Part shown: in pieces, positions 55,669 through 64,000 of the stretch
How positions within the stretch are numbered: the first letter of the stretch is position 1
How the letters are laid out: each line of letters starts with the position of its first letter
Source of the DNA: Rhodobacteraceae bacterium UBA3069
GTDB lineage: Bacteria > Pseudomonadota > Alphaproteobacteria > Rhodobacterales > Rhodobacteraceae
Reading direction: 5' to 3'
NCBI GenBank assembly: GCA_002366795.1
Contig: DFBX01000106.1
Span: forward strand, 1-64,000
Length of the DNA stretch: 64,000 bases
Position numbers and translations under genes: made by a program
Notes under the pieces: generated by a model
What the model was told of the DNA's origin: nothing
Databases searched by the model: none
Seen by the model: the letters and a program-made list of their open reading frames with translations, nothing else

Positions 55669-57414
55669 ATGACCTTGCCCAAAATCACCCGCGCTTCGCT
55701 TGAACGCCATTTGCCGATCCTGCAATGGACCAAGACCTATGACCGCGACACGCTGACCAGCGACATGGTCGCCGCCGTGATCGTGACGATCATGCTGATC
55801 CCGCAATCGCTGGCCTATGCGTTGCTGGCGGGCCTTCCCGCGGAAATGGGGCTTTATGCCTCGATCCTGCCGCTGGTGGCCTATGCGATTTTCGGCACGT
55901 CCCGTGCGCTTGCCGTCGGGCCGGTGGCCGTGGTGTCGCTGATGACAGCGGCCGCCGTGGGGAACATGGCACTGCAAGGAACGGCGGAATATGCGGCGGC
56001 GGCGATCACGCTGGCCTTCATTTCCGGTGTGATCCTGCTGGTAATGGGGGTATTCCGCCTTGGTTTTCTAGCCAATTTCCTGTCGCACCCGGTGATCGCG
56101 GGCTTCATCACCGCATCGGGCGTGCTAATCGCGACATCGCAGTTGAAACATATCTTCGGCATTGATGCGCATGGTCATAACCTTGTGCAACTGATCGGCT
56201 CTCTGCTGGAAAACCAGCACCTGACCAACCCAATCACGCTGTTTTTGGGCCTGACCACCACCGCGTTCCTGTTCTGGGTCCGCAAGGGGCTCAAGCCCCT
56301 GCTGCTTGGCACGGGGATGAAACCGCGCATGGCCGATATCCTGGCCAAGGCCGGCCCCGTCGCCGCCGTGGCCGTGACCACCATCGCCGTCTGGCTGCTG
56401 GGGTTGGGTGACAAGGGTGTCAAGATCGTGGGCGAGGTGCCGATGGGTCTGCCGCCGCTGACAGCGCCCTCCTTCAGCCCCGAAATCTGGTCGCAACTGT
56501 TCATCTCCGGCTTGCTGATCTCGATCATCGGGTTCGTCGAATCGGTGTCTGTCGCGCAAACGCTGGCCGCCAAGAAACGCCAACGCATCGTGCCTGATCA
56601 GGAACTGGTCGGCCTTGGCGCATCCAATATCGCCTCGGCGCTGACTGGCGGCTATCCGGTGACGGGTGGGTTTGCGCGTTCGGTCGTGAACTTCGATGCG
56701 GGCGCGGAAACCCCCGCCGCAGGTGCTTTCACCGCCGTAGGCATCCTGCTGGCCGCGCTGCTGCTGACCCCGCTGCTGTATTTCTTGCCCAAGGCAACGC
56801 TGGCCGCCACCATCATCGTGGCCGTCCTCAGCCTTGTGGACTTCTCGATCCTGTCGCGCACCTGGTCCTATTCCAAGGTCGATTTCACCGCCGTTGCGGC
56901 GACCATCTTCCTGACCCTCGGCTTCGGGGTGGAAATGGGCGTGTCGGTCGGCGTGATCCTGTCGATCGGCCTGTTCCTTTACAAAACCTCGCGCCCCCAT
57001 GTGGCCGAGGTGGGCTTGGTCCCCGGCACGCAGCACTTCCGCAACATCAAGCGCCACGATGTGGAAACCCACCCCGAGGTGGTTAGCCTGCGGATCGACG
57101 AAAGCCTGTATTTCGCCAATGCGCGCTTTCTTGAGGATTACGTGTACAACCGCATCGCTTGTGACGAGCCGATCCGCCATGTCGTTCTGATGTGTTCCGC
57201 CGTGAACGAGATCGACATGAGCGCGCTTGAAAGCCTTGAGGCGATCAACGAGCGGCTGGAAGCCGTGGACATCAAACTGCACCTGTCCGAGGTGAAAGGC
57301 CCCGTTATGGACCGCCTGAAACGCAGCCATTTCCTTGATGAAATGACGGGCGAGGTGTTCTTGTCGCAATATGACGCGGTCAGCGCCCTGACCAAGGAAA
57401 AAACCGCCGCCTGA
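55669..57414 (+). CDS. SulP family inorganic anion transporter
   Basis: The 581-residue SLC26/SulP protein has about 12-14 membrane segments, the family start LPILQWTKTYDRDTLTSDMVAA and the signature MLIPQSLAYALLAGLPAEMGLYASILP. A C-terminal STAS domain follows (about 440-560, VVSLRIDESLYFANA and HVVLMCSAVNEIDMSAL). Sulfate or sulfite is the probable substrate from its place after the sulfide-oxidation gene, exporting or importing oxidised sulfur; bicarbonate or nitrate cannot be excluded. CAGGA lies six bases before the ATG. Confidence 0.9.
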   Translation: MTLPKITRASLERHLPILQWTKTYDRDTLTSDMVAAVIVTIMLIPQSLAYALLAGLPAEMGLYASILPLVAYAIFGTSRALAVGPVAVVSLMTAAAVGNMALQGTAEYAAAAITLAFISGVILLVMGVFRLGFLANFLSHPVIAGFITASGVLIATSQLKHIFGIDAHGHNLVQLIGSLLENQHLTNPITLFLGLTTTAFLFWVRKGLKPLLLGTGMKPRMADILAKAGPVAAVAVTTIAVWLLGLGDKGVKIVGEVPMGLPPLTAPSFSPEIWSQLFISGLLISIIGFVESVSVAQTLAAKKRQRIVPDQELVGLGASNIASALTGGYPVTGGFARSVVNFDAGAETPAAGAFTAVGILLAALLLTPLLYFLPKATLAATIIVAVLSLVDFSILSRTWSYSKVDFTAVAATIFLTLGFGVEMGVSVGVILSIGLFLYKTSRPHVAEVGLVPGTQHFRNIKRHDVETHPEVVSLRIDESLYFANARFLEDYVYNRIACDEPIRHVVLMCSAVNEIDMSALESLEAINERLEAVDIKLHLSEVKGPVMDRLKRSHFLDEMTGEVFLSQYDAVSALTKEKTAA

Positions 57415-57449
57415 TTGACCCCGCCCGCGCGCTTGCACTAACTGCTGCC

Positions 57450-58172
57450 ATGACACAGGCAGACTGGTTCGGAATCGAGGAAAGCGCGGGCGCGGCCATC
57501 GGCTGGGGCTATGCCGATGGTGCGGTTGTAAGCGAAGCCAAGGGCGTTAACGCGGCCGAGGTTGCCGCCCTTCTGGATGCGGATGACCCGCTGATCGTGA
57601 CCGAAGCCCCCGCAGCCGATCAGAAAACCCCCGCCAAATTGCTGCCCGATACGCTGCCCCTGACCGGCATCGCACAAGGCAATCCGCCCGACCGCCTGCC
57701 CCCCGTCGCCCGCCTGCGCATCGCCGGGTTTCAGGCCAGCCGCCCGAATTGGGACGGCGTGGTTTGCGTGGTTCTGGGCGCGGCAACCCATTGGGTGCAG
57801 ATCAGCGCCGAGGAGGTCGTCAGCCTTCACTCGACCCTGACGCCACAACTGGCCGGGGCCGTAAACGCTGGCCCACAGCTGGACAGCGAGACCTGCGAGG
57901 AGGCGATCTCGCGCCCGGAAAAGCTGGCATCCCTGTTGCACCGCGCCGCCCTGACATCCAGCCCCGACATCGCCCTTGGCGCATTGATCGGGGCCGAACT
58001 GGCCGCCACCCGCCCCTATTGGCTGGGCCAGCAGATCGGGCTGATCGCGCCCGCGCCCTGGTCGGATGCCTATGGCGCGGCGCTTGTCTTGCAACATGCA
58101 CCGCTGACCCGCGACACCCCCGAAGAAACCGCGAAAATCGGGTTGGCCATGCTGCGCCACGCCACTGCGTGA
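57450..58172 (+). CDS. Short DgoK-like protein (2-dehydro-3-deoxygalactonokinase family)
   Basis: The 240-residue protein has the C-terminal half of the DgoK family: ATHWVQISAEEVVSLHSTLT and ALIGAELAATRPYWLGQQIG. The N-terminal part is reduced: the glycine-rich ATP-binding start of sugar kinases is replaced by WFGIEESAGAAIGWGY and the normal about 300-residue length is not reached. It may have lost or changed kinase activity. It lies 36 bases after the SulP gene and upstream of deoC; a link with deoxysugar metabolism is plausible. No clear ribosome-binding site is visible. Confidence 0.7.
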   Translation: MTQADWFGIEESAGAAIGWGYADGAVVSEAKGVNAAEVAALLDADDPLIVTEAPAADQKTPAKLLPDTLPLTGIAQGNPPDRLPPVARLRIAGFQASRPNWDGVVCVVLGAATHWVQISAEEVVSLHSTLTPQLAGAVNAGPQLDSETCEEAISRPEKLASLLHRAALTSSPDIALGALIGAELAATRPYWLGQQIGLIAPAPWSDAYGAALVLQHAPLTRDTPEETAKIGLAMLRHATA

Positions 58173-58248
58173 CCCCGCGCCACGGCTTGCCAAGCCACCG
58201 CCCGCGTGACAGCATCGCAGCCCTAGGATGAATGGCCCGAGGGGCGGC

Positions 58249-59241
58249 ATGACCACGCAAATCCCAACCACCACCGACACGCAGCTGCCGCAAGTGACCG
58301 AGCCGCGCAACCCGGGCATGGCGCTTGACCTTGACTGGGTGATGCGCGCGCGGGCCAACACCTCGGCTATTGAACGCCGCGCGGCGCAAATTCCCGCACG
58401 GCGCAGCGTAAAAAAAGATTACCAGGCGGCGTGGCTGTGCCGCGCGATAAGCTGCATCGACCTGACCACCCTGTCGGGCGATGATACCGAGGGGCGCGTG
58501 CGCCGCCTTTGCGCCAAGGCACGCCAGCCGGTCCGCCCCGACATTCTGGATGCGATCGGAATGCAGGGCCTGACCGTAGGTGCCGTCTGCGTCTATCATG
58601 AAATGGTCCCCGCCGCCGTGCACGCTTTGACAGGGTCCGGCATTCCCGTCGCCGCCGTTTCCACCGGCTTTCCGGCGGGCCTGTCGCCGTTTCACCTGCG
58701 CCTGGCCGAGATCGGGGAAAGCGTGAAAGCAGGGGCAAGCGAGATCGACATCGTCATCTCGCGCCGCCATGTTCTGACCGGAAACTGGCAGGCGCTTTAC
58801 GATGAAATGCAGCAGATGCGCGCCGCCTGCGGCGAGGCCCATGTGAAGGCGATCCTTGCCACGGGCGAATTGGGCACCCTGCGCAATGTCGCCCGCGCGT
58901 CGCTGGTGTGCATGATGGCGGGGGCCGATTTCATCAAGACGTCAACCGGCAAGGAATCAGTCAACGCCACCCTGCCCGTCAGCCTTGTGATGACCCGCGC
59001 GATCCGCGAATACGAGGGCCGCACCGGATACCGCGCCGGCTATAAACCGGCGGGCGGGATTTCCAAGGCGAAGGATGCGCTGACCTATCTGTCCCTGATC
59101 AAGGAAGAACTGGGTGATCGCTGGCTTCGGAACGATCTGTTCCGCTTTGGCGCGTCCTCGCTGCTGGGCGATATCGAGCGGCAGTTGGAACATCATGTCA
59201 CCGGTGCCTATTCGGCCGGATGGCGGCATCCGATAGGGTAA
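58249..59241 (+). CDS. deoC: Deoxyribose-phosphate aldolase
   Basis: DeoC splits 2-deoxyribose 5-phosphate into glyceraldehyde 3-phosphate and acetaldehyde. The 330-residue class I aldolase has HVKAILATGEL (activating Lys) and FIKTSTGKES with the Schiff-base lysine, then YKPAGGISKAKDAL. It carries about 70 extra N-terminal residues compared with E. coli DeoC, as in the longer eukaryote-like type. GAGGGG precedes ATG 58249. The downstream aldehyde dehydrogenase starts four bases after the stop and would consume the acetaldehyde product. Confidence 0.93.
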   Translation: MTTQIPTTTDTQLPQVTEPRNPGMALDLDWVMRARANTSAIERRAAQIPARRSVKKDYQAAWLCRAISCIDLTTLSGDDTEGRVRRLCAKARQPVRPDILDAIGMQGLTVGAVCVYHEMVPAAVHALTGSGIPVAAVSTGFPAGLSPFHLRLAEIGESVKAGASEIDIVISRRHVLTGNWQALYDEMQQMRAACGEAHVKAILATGELGTLRNVARASLVCMMAGADFIKTSTGKESVNATLPVSLVMTRAIREYEGRTGYRAGYKPAGGISKAKDALTYLSLIKEELGDRWLRNDLFRFGASSLLGDIERQLEHHVTGAYSAGWRHPIG

Positions 59242-59245
59242 ACAG

Positions 59246-61582
59246 ATGACCGTGAAAGAGATTTTCGAAACCATGGATTATGGCACCGCCCCCGAATCCG
59301 CCGCAGAGGCATTGGCATGGCTGGTCGATCAGGGCGACCGTTTCGGCCATTTCATCGATGGTGCTTTCACCGCGCCGGGGGACGGGTTCAACGCCACCAA
59401 TCCTGCAACGGGCGAAACACTGGCAACCCTCACGCAGGCCAATCAAACGGATGTGGACGCCGCCGTTGACGCCGCCCGCAAGGCGCAGCCCAAGTGGCAC
59501 AAGCTGGGCGGCGAAGGGCGCGCGCGACATCTATATGCCCTGGCCCGCATGATCCAGAAACACGCGAGGCTTTTCGCGGTGCTGGAAACGCTCGACAACG
59601 GCAAGCCGATCCGCGAGGCGCGGGACATCGACATCCCCCTTGTCCACCGCCATTTCTATTTCCATGCGGGCATTGCCCAGTTGATTGACAGCGAACAGCC
59701 AGACCGCGAACCGCTCGGCGTTTGCGGGCAGATCATCCCGTGGAACTTCCCGCTTCTGATGCTGGCGTGGAAAGTCGCGCCGGCCTTGGCGGCGGGCAAT
59801 ACCGTGGTGCTGAAACCGGCCGAACAAACCTCGCTCACCGCGCTTTTGTTCGCGGACATTTGCAAGCGTGCGGGCCTGCCCAAAGGGGTCGTGAATATCG
59901 TCATCGGTGATGGCACCGTTGGCGAAATGATCACCACCCATGACGGGATCGACAAGATCGCCTTTACCGGCTCGACCGAGGTCGGCCGCGCGATCCGCCA
60001 CGCCACTGCGGGGTCGGGCAAGGCACTGACGCTTGAATTGGGGGGCAAATCGCCCTTCATCGTGTTTGACGATGCCGATCTGGACAGTGCGATTGAGGGG
60101 GTCGTCGATGCGATCTGGTTCAACGGCGGGCAGGTCTGCTGCGCCGGTTCGCGCCTGATCGTGCAGGAAAGCGTGGCCGAAGAGTTCCTGCGCCGCCTGC
60201 GCACCCGGATGGACAAGCTGACCCTTGGCGATCCGCTGGACAAATCGGTGGATGTGGGCGCGATCATATCGGGGGTGCAACGCGACCGGATCACCGCGAT
60301 GGTATCGGCCTGCGACAGCGGCCAACACCATATTCTGAACGCGCAAATCCCCGCCGCTGGCAGCTTTTACCCGCCGACCCTGATCACCGGGCTAGAGGCC
60401 GCAGATCCCCTGATGCAGGAGGAAATCTTCGGCCCCGTTCTGGTTTCAACCACATTCCGCACCCCGTCCGAGGCGGTGCAGTTGGCGAACAACACGCGGT
60501 ACGGTTTGGCAGCAAGCGTCTGGAGCGAGAACATCAACCTTGCGCTGGATATCGCCCCGAAACTGGCGGCGGGCGTGGTCTGGATCAATGCCACCAACCT
60601 GTTCGACGCCGCCGCGCCCTTTGGCGGAGTGCGCGAAAGCGGCTTTGGCCGCGAGGGTGGGTGGGAAGGCATCGCTGCTTATACCAAGCCAGTTGGCAAA
60701 ACCAAGCCGCTGACCAAGGTCGAACCGTTCACGGGGGACACGCCAGCCGAAGGCATCGACCGCACCCCGAAACTCTATGTCGGGGGCAAGCAGGCGCGGC
60801 CCGACAGTGGCTATTCGCGCCCCATCCGGGGCAAATCCGGCAAACTGTTGGGCGAGGTCCCGCAAGGCAACCGCAAGGACATCCGCAACGCGGTCGAGGC
60901 GGCGACAGCCGCCGCAAGCTGGGGCAAGACAACCGGCCATCTGCGCGCGCAAATCATTTACTACATTGCCGAAAACCTGTCGGCCCGCGCAGATGAATTT
61001 GCAGCAAAGATCGACGCGATGACGGGCGGCAAACGCGGCAAGGCCGAGGTAGAGGCCAGCATCACCCGCCTGTTCACCGCCGCCGCATGGGCGGACAAAC
61101 TGGACGGGCAAGCCAAGGGCGTTCCAATGCGTGGGCTGGCCCTGGCCTTGCGCGAACCCGTCGGCGTGATCGGCGCGATTTGTCCTGACGAGGCACCGCT
61201 TCTGGGGCTTGTCTCGCTCATGGCGCCGGCCTTGGCGATGGGCAACCGCGTGGTTATTGCGGCGTCCGAACCCTTCCCGCTGGCCGCGACCGATTTCTAT
61301 CAGGTTCTGGATACCTCGGACGTGCCCGCCGGTGTGGTCAATATCATCACCGGCTGCCATGCTGATCTGGCCCCCACCATGGCCGCCCATGCCGGCGTCG
61401 ATGCGGTTTGGAACCACTCCTCGACAGCGCTGTCAAGCGCGGTAGAGGCTGCAAGCGCGGACACGCTGAAACGCACTTGGGTCAACAACGGTATGGCGGT
61501 GGATTGGCACAAGGACCAGACCCGCGCCATTCTGGACCACGCGACCGAGGTGAAAACCGTCTGGGTGCCCTACGGCGAATAG
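59246..61582 (+). CDS. Two-domain aldehyde dehydrogenase, ALDH16-like
   Basis: The 778-residue protein is a tandem of two ALDH domains. The first (about 35-500) is complete, with the Glu in LELGGKSPF (about 265) and the catalytic Cys298 in GGQVCCAGSR. The second (about 520-778) keeps the Rossmann-like part but has no catalytic cysteine motif, as in ALDH16, where the second domain is structural; a bacterial ALDH16 has been characterised from Loktanella. Substrates are aldehydes oxidised with NAD+. Its position just after deoC suggests use of deoxyribose-derived acetaldehyde. Confidence 0.88.
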   Translation: MTVKEIFETMDYGTAPESAAEALAWLVDQGDRFGHFIDGAFTAPGDGFNATNPATGETLATLTQANQTDVDAAVDAARKAQPKWHKLGGEGRARHLYALARMIQKHARLFAVLETLDNGKPIREARDIDIPLVHRHFYFHAGIAQLIDSEQPDREPLGVCGQIIPWNFPLLMLAWKVAPALAAGNTVVLKPAEQTSLTALLFADICKRAGLPKGVVNIVIGDGTVGEMITTHDGIDKIAFTGSTEVGRAIRHATAGSGKALTLELGGKSPFIVFDDADLDSAIEGVVDAIWFNGGQVCCAGSRLIVQESVAEEFLRRLRTRMDKLTLGDPLDKSVDVGAIISGVQRDRITAMVSACDSGQHHILNAQIPAAGSFYPPTLITGLEAADPLMQEEIFGPVLVSTTFRTPSEAVQLANNTRYGLAASVWSENINLALDIAPKLAAGVVWINATNLFDAAAPFGGVRESGFGREGGWEGIAAYTKPVGKTKPLTKVEPFTGDTPAEGIDRTPKLYVGGKQARPDSGYSRPIRGKSGKLLGEVPQGNRKDIRNAVEAATAAASWGKTTGHLRAQIIYYIAENLSARADEFAAKIDAMTGGKRGKAEVEASITRLFTAAAWADKLDGQAKGVPMRGLALALREPVGVIGAICPDEAPLLGLVSLMAPALAMGNRVVIAASEPFPLAATDFYQVLDTSDVPAGVVNIITGCHADLAPTMAAHAGVDAVWNHSSTALSSAVEAASADTLKRTWVNNGMAVDWHKDQTRAILDHATEVKTVWVPYGE

Positions 61583-61583
61583 A

Positions 61584-62075
61584 TTAGCGGATCACCAGCC
61601 GCGTGCCGGGCACGGTGCGTTCGGCAATCCAACGCAGGTGGTCACGGCGAAAGGCGACGCATCCGGCGGTGGGATAGCCCTGCCGCCGCCATTGATGGAT
61701 AAAAATGGCCGACCCGCGCCCCGGCATGGCATCGGGCCAGTTCCAGTCCGTGACCAGAACCAGATCATACATCGGATCGGCGCGGCGCAGCGCCTCGTGC
61801 GAGGGGGCATAGGGCGCGCGGACCATGTGATTGTAATCGGTATCCAAAGGCTCGTCAGACCACAAATCCCCCGGCAGGATCGGTTCGGCCCAATCGGTGG
61901 GCGCGCTGATGCGGTCGGGACGGTAAAGCATTCCAGCAATGCGATGAATGCCGCGCGGGCTGGCCATATCACCTTCGCGCTTGTCATCCGCCACGCCGCC
62001 GCGCCCGATGGTGCAGGGGAAATGGCACCCCGCAAACCGCACCCCGCGCGGGGTCACGACCAAGTCGCCAATCAC
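61584..62075 (-). CDS. L,D-transpeptidase (YkuD) family protein
   Basis: The 163-residue protein has the YkuD catalytic motif FIHQWRRQGYPTAGCVAF, with His before and Cys in TAGCV, the cysteine-nucleophile layout of L,D-transpeptidases (H-x-x-x-x-x-G...S/T-x-G-C). No signal peptide is visible, and the GTG start overlaps the ribA stop (GTGA), so it is translated by coupling with ribA. Murein-crosslinking or amide-bond chemistry is predicted, but a cytoplasmic form without a leader is unusual; a missed N-terminus inside ribA is possible. Confidence 0.85.
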   Translation of the reverse strand: MIGDLVVTPRGVRFAGCHFPCTIGRGGVADDKREGDMASPRGIHRIAGMLYRPDRISAPTDWAEPILPGDLWSDEPLDTDYNHMVRAPYAPSHEALRRADPMYDLVLVTDWNWPDAMPGRGSAIFIHQWRRQGYPTAGCVAFRRDHLRWIAERTVPGTRLVIR

Positions 62076-63160
62076 AAAAGATGCCCCGATTTCGCGGCCT
62101 TGGTGGCCAGATAGGCGCGGTTATGCGCACCCTCGCCCACCTTCAGCGGCACACGCTCCACAACCTGCACCCCCGCCTTTTCCATCATGGCAATCTTGCG
62201 CGGATTGTTGGTCAGCAGACGCACGGCGCTGAACCCCATGGATTTCAGAATGCGCGCGCCAAGCTGGAAATCGCGCTCGTCATCCTCGAACCCCAGCCGG
62301 TGGTTCGCCTCGACCGTGTCGAACCCCTGATCTTGCAGGGAATAGGCGCGCATCTTGTTGGCAAGGCCGATGCCGCGCCCCTCTTGGTTCAGATACAGCA
62401 GCACGCCCGCGCCCTCGGCCCCCATCTGGGCCAGTGCACCGCGCAGCTGCGGGCCGCAATCGCATTTCAGGCTGCCCATCACATCGCCGGTGAAACAGGC
62501 CGAATGCAGACGTGCCAGCACCGGCTTGTCACGGGGGGGCGAGCCGATTTCAAAGGCGTAATGTTCCTCTGCGCCATCCTCGGGGCGGAAAATATGCAAG
62601 CGCCCCGCCTCAGACGCCTCGACCGGCAGGCGGGCCGACACAACCGGATGCGGCTGCGGCGAGGCATCCAGCAAGGGCGCGGCCAAGGTTTCCAGCACAA
62701 CGGTCAACCCGTGCTGCGCGGCAAACCCCGCGCCATCGGGCAGGTCCAGCACGACAGCCGCAGGCAACAGCCGCGCCGATTTCGCAAGGCGGATCGCAAG
62801 GTGGTGCAGCCCCGCATCGCCGCCACGGGCCGACCGGAACGGGCCCTTCATAGGCATGTCCAGATCATCGGCCGGATCGGCCACGGCCTCGACCCAGGCG
62901 GCACCGGCATCGGCCGGCAGATAAAGCCGCGCCAGATCGTCGTCATAGACGCGGGCCTTCAGCGTTTCAGCCCGCCGCGCAGTGATCGCCAGCACCGGAT
63001 CGCCGCCCAAAGCCCGCAGATCGGCCAGTCGCTGCGGCGTCAGCGTTTCGGCCGCCATCACCAGCACGGCACCCTGCCCTTGCACGACAACGGGCACGCC
63101 CATGCGCAGATCGGCGCGGGCGCGGGCCAGAATTTCGGTCATGTCGGGCGCAAAGCTCAT
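62072..63160 (-). CDS. ribA: GTP cyclohydrolase II with RibB-like N-terminal domain
   Basis: The C-terminal half (about 165-362) is a standard RibA that opens GTP to diaminohydroxypyrimidine in riboflavin synthesis. It has the zinc cysteines in HSACFTGDVMGSLKCDCG, the RGxGL loop in QEGRGIGLANK, and LTNNPRKI. The N-terminal about 160 residues have lost the DHBP-synthase signature (no ED...E metal motif visible) and look like a degenerate RibB domain. Start ATG at 63160. The coupled L,D-transpeptidase gene follows. Confidence 0.93.
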   Translation of the reverse strand: MSFAPDMTEILARARADLRMGVPVVVQGQGAVLVMAAETLTPQRLADLRALGGDPVLAITARRAETLKARVYDDDLARLYLPADAGAAWVEAVADPADDLDMPMKGPFRSARGGDAGLHHLAIRLAKSARLLPAAVVLDLPDGAGFAAQHGLTVVLETLAAPLLDASPQPHPVVSARLPVEASEAGRLHIFRPEDGAEEHYAFEIGSPPRDKPVLARLHSACFTGDVMGSLKCDCGPQLRGALAQMGAEGAGVLLYLNQEGRGIGLANKMRAYSLQDQGFDTVEANHRLGFEDDERDFQLGARILKSMGFSAVRLLTNNPRKIAMMEKAGVQVVERVPLKVGEGAHNRAYLATKAAKSGHLL

Positions 63161-63322
63161 CGGCGCATCCTTATCAGGTCACGAAACATGTAACCACTGG
63201 ATCAATCTGAAACAATTCCCATCACGAAAACACGAGGCCGTGAGAGGATTGCAGCAAACCTTGCCGGAACCGACATGCGCACGCATCTGTCACTGCAACA
63301 GAGCAAAGGAGGGTCCGCAACC

Positions 63323-64000
63323 ATGGGACAACTCAAGAAAATTCTACTCGTCGATGATGACGACGATCTGCGCGAGGCGCTGAGCGAGCAATTGGTCATG
63401 ACCGAAGATTTCGATGTCTTCGAGGCAGGCAACGGTGCCGAAGGGATACAGCGCGCCAAGGAGGACCTGTATGATCTGGTCATTCTTGACGTGGGCCTGC
63501 CCGACACCGACGGGCGCGAGCTGTGCAAGCTGATGCGCAAACAGGGTGTCAAAAGCCCGATCCTGATGCTGACCGGCCATGACAGCGACGCCGACACCAT
63601 TCTGGGTCTGGACGCGGGCGCGAACGATTACGTGACCAAACCGTTCAAGTTTCCCGTGCTTCTGGCCCGCATTCGCGCGCAGCTGCGCCAGCATGAACAA
63701 TCCGAAGACGCGGTGTTCCAGCTTGGGCCGTATACGTTCAAACCGGCGATGAAGATGCTGGTGACCGACGACGACAAGAAAATTCGCCTGACCGAGAAAG
63801 AGACGAATATCCTGAAATACCTTTACCGGTCGAACGATGGCGTGGTGCCGCGCGACGTGCTGCTGCACGAGGTTTGGGGCTATAACGCGGGGGTCACAAC
63901 CCACACGTTGGAAACCCACATCTATCGCCTGCGCCAAAAGATCGAGCCTGACCCCTCGAACGCGCGCCTGTTGGTGACGGAATCGGGCGGCTACAAACTG
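63323..64000 (+). CDS. OmpR-family response regulator, CenR-like (cut by window end)
   Basis: 226 codons are present without a stop. An N-terminal receiver domain has the acidic start LVDDDDDLRE, phospho-acceptor Asp in VILDVGLPDTDG (about residue 54), Thr in MLTGHD, and Lys in DYVTKPFK. A winged-helix DNA-binding domain follows from about residue 125, with RLTEKETNILKYLYR and THTLETHIYRLRQKIE. The sequence strongly resembles CenR, an essential envelope regulator of Caulobacter. AGGAGGG lies about nine bases before the ATG. Only the last few residues are expected to be missing. Confidence 0.88.
   Translation, partial: MGQLKKILLVDDDDDLREALSEQLVMTEDFDVFEAGNGAEGIQRAKEDLYDLVILDVGLPDTDGRELCKLMRKQGVKSPILMLTGHDSDADTILGLDAGANDYVTKPFKFPVLLARIRAQLRQHEQSEDAVFQLGPYTFKPAMKMLVTDDDKKIRLTEKETNILKYLYRSNDGVVPRDVLLHEVWGYNAGVTTHTLETHIYRLRQKIEPDPSNARLLVTESGGYKL

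Noticed and set aside
1..64000. tRNA genes, rRNA genes, CRISPR arrays and toxin-antitoxin pairs
   Set aside because: No cloverleaf-like sequence, regularly spaced repeat array or recognisable toxin-antitoxin family was seen in the intergenic regions.

Overview
The window is high-GC bacterial chromosome and most likely comes from an alphaproteobacterium of the order Rhodobacterales (Roseobacter group). This is inference from gene content: paired Hint-domain secreted proteins, a RibH2-type lumazine synthase behind an FMN riboswitch, an amidoligase/glutamine-amidotransferase pair, a PuuE-UraD fusion, a two-domain ALDH16-like dehydrogenase next to deoC, a DUF442-sulfide:quinone oxidoreductase fusion, a CenR-like response regulator and a CtrA-type box. 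No rRNA, tRNA, CRISPR array, insertion sequence or intact prophage was recognised.

Layout. 0-4.1 kb (minus strand): rnr, a DUF2064 glycosyltransferase and dapE. 4.2-7.6 kb: a palindrome with a CtrA-like box, then two coupled Hint-domain genes; the second lacks the Hint catalytic residues and runs into a convergent asparaginase gene. 8.3-11.3 kb: an IalB-like secreted protein, an amber-split hypothetical gene, rlmN and a small hypothetical. 11.3-12.8 kb: an RTX M10 metalloprotease. 13-16.6 kb: amidoligase plus class I amidotransferase, a LOG-family protein and a serine/threonine dehydratase-like enzyme. 16.6-19.5 kb: a small membrane protein behind a double palindromic operator, dapD with two coupled unknowns, and the FMN riboswitch with ribH2. 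19.5-25.5 kb: serB diverging from serC-serA, a metallophosphoesterase and a thiolase.

25.6-33.4 kb is the most disturbed region. An alpha-2-macroglobulin gene and its usual partner pbpC are both broken where about 1.4 kb of phage structural DNA (end of a virion gene, a small opposite-strand membrane protein, start of a tail-fibre gene) replaces the end of one gene and the start of the other.

33.5-49 kb is signalling and surface biology: a hybrid histidine kinase, an SDH-type Clp-fold protease, a TPR regulator, a PAP2/haloperoxidase-like protein, a subtilase, a GGDEF-EAL protein, and a sensor protein-MCP-CheD chemotaxis group. Four genes here carry apparent one-base frameshifts, at least two of them at homopolymers, so either real decay or homopolymer sequencing error must be considered.

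48.8-53.5 kb is a urate/allantoin degradation cluster (uraH diverging from puuE-uraD, allE, allA and an NCS2 permease). 53.5-57.4 kb is a sulfide-oxidation unit (DUF2892 protein, DUF442-SQR fusion, SulP transporter) with AT-rich operators. 57.4-61.6 kb holds a short DgoK-like protein, deoC and an ALDH16-like gene. The window closes with an L,D-transpeptidase-like gene coupled to ribA and the start of an OmpR-family response regulator, cut by the window end.
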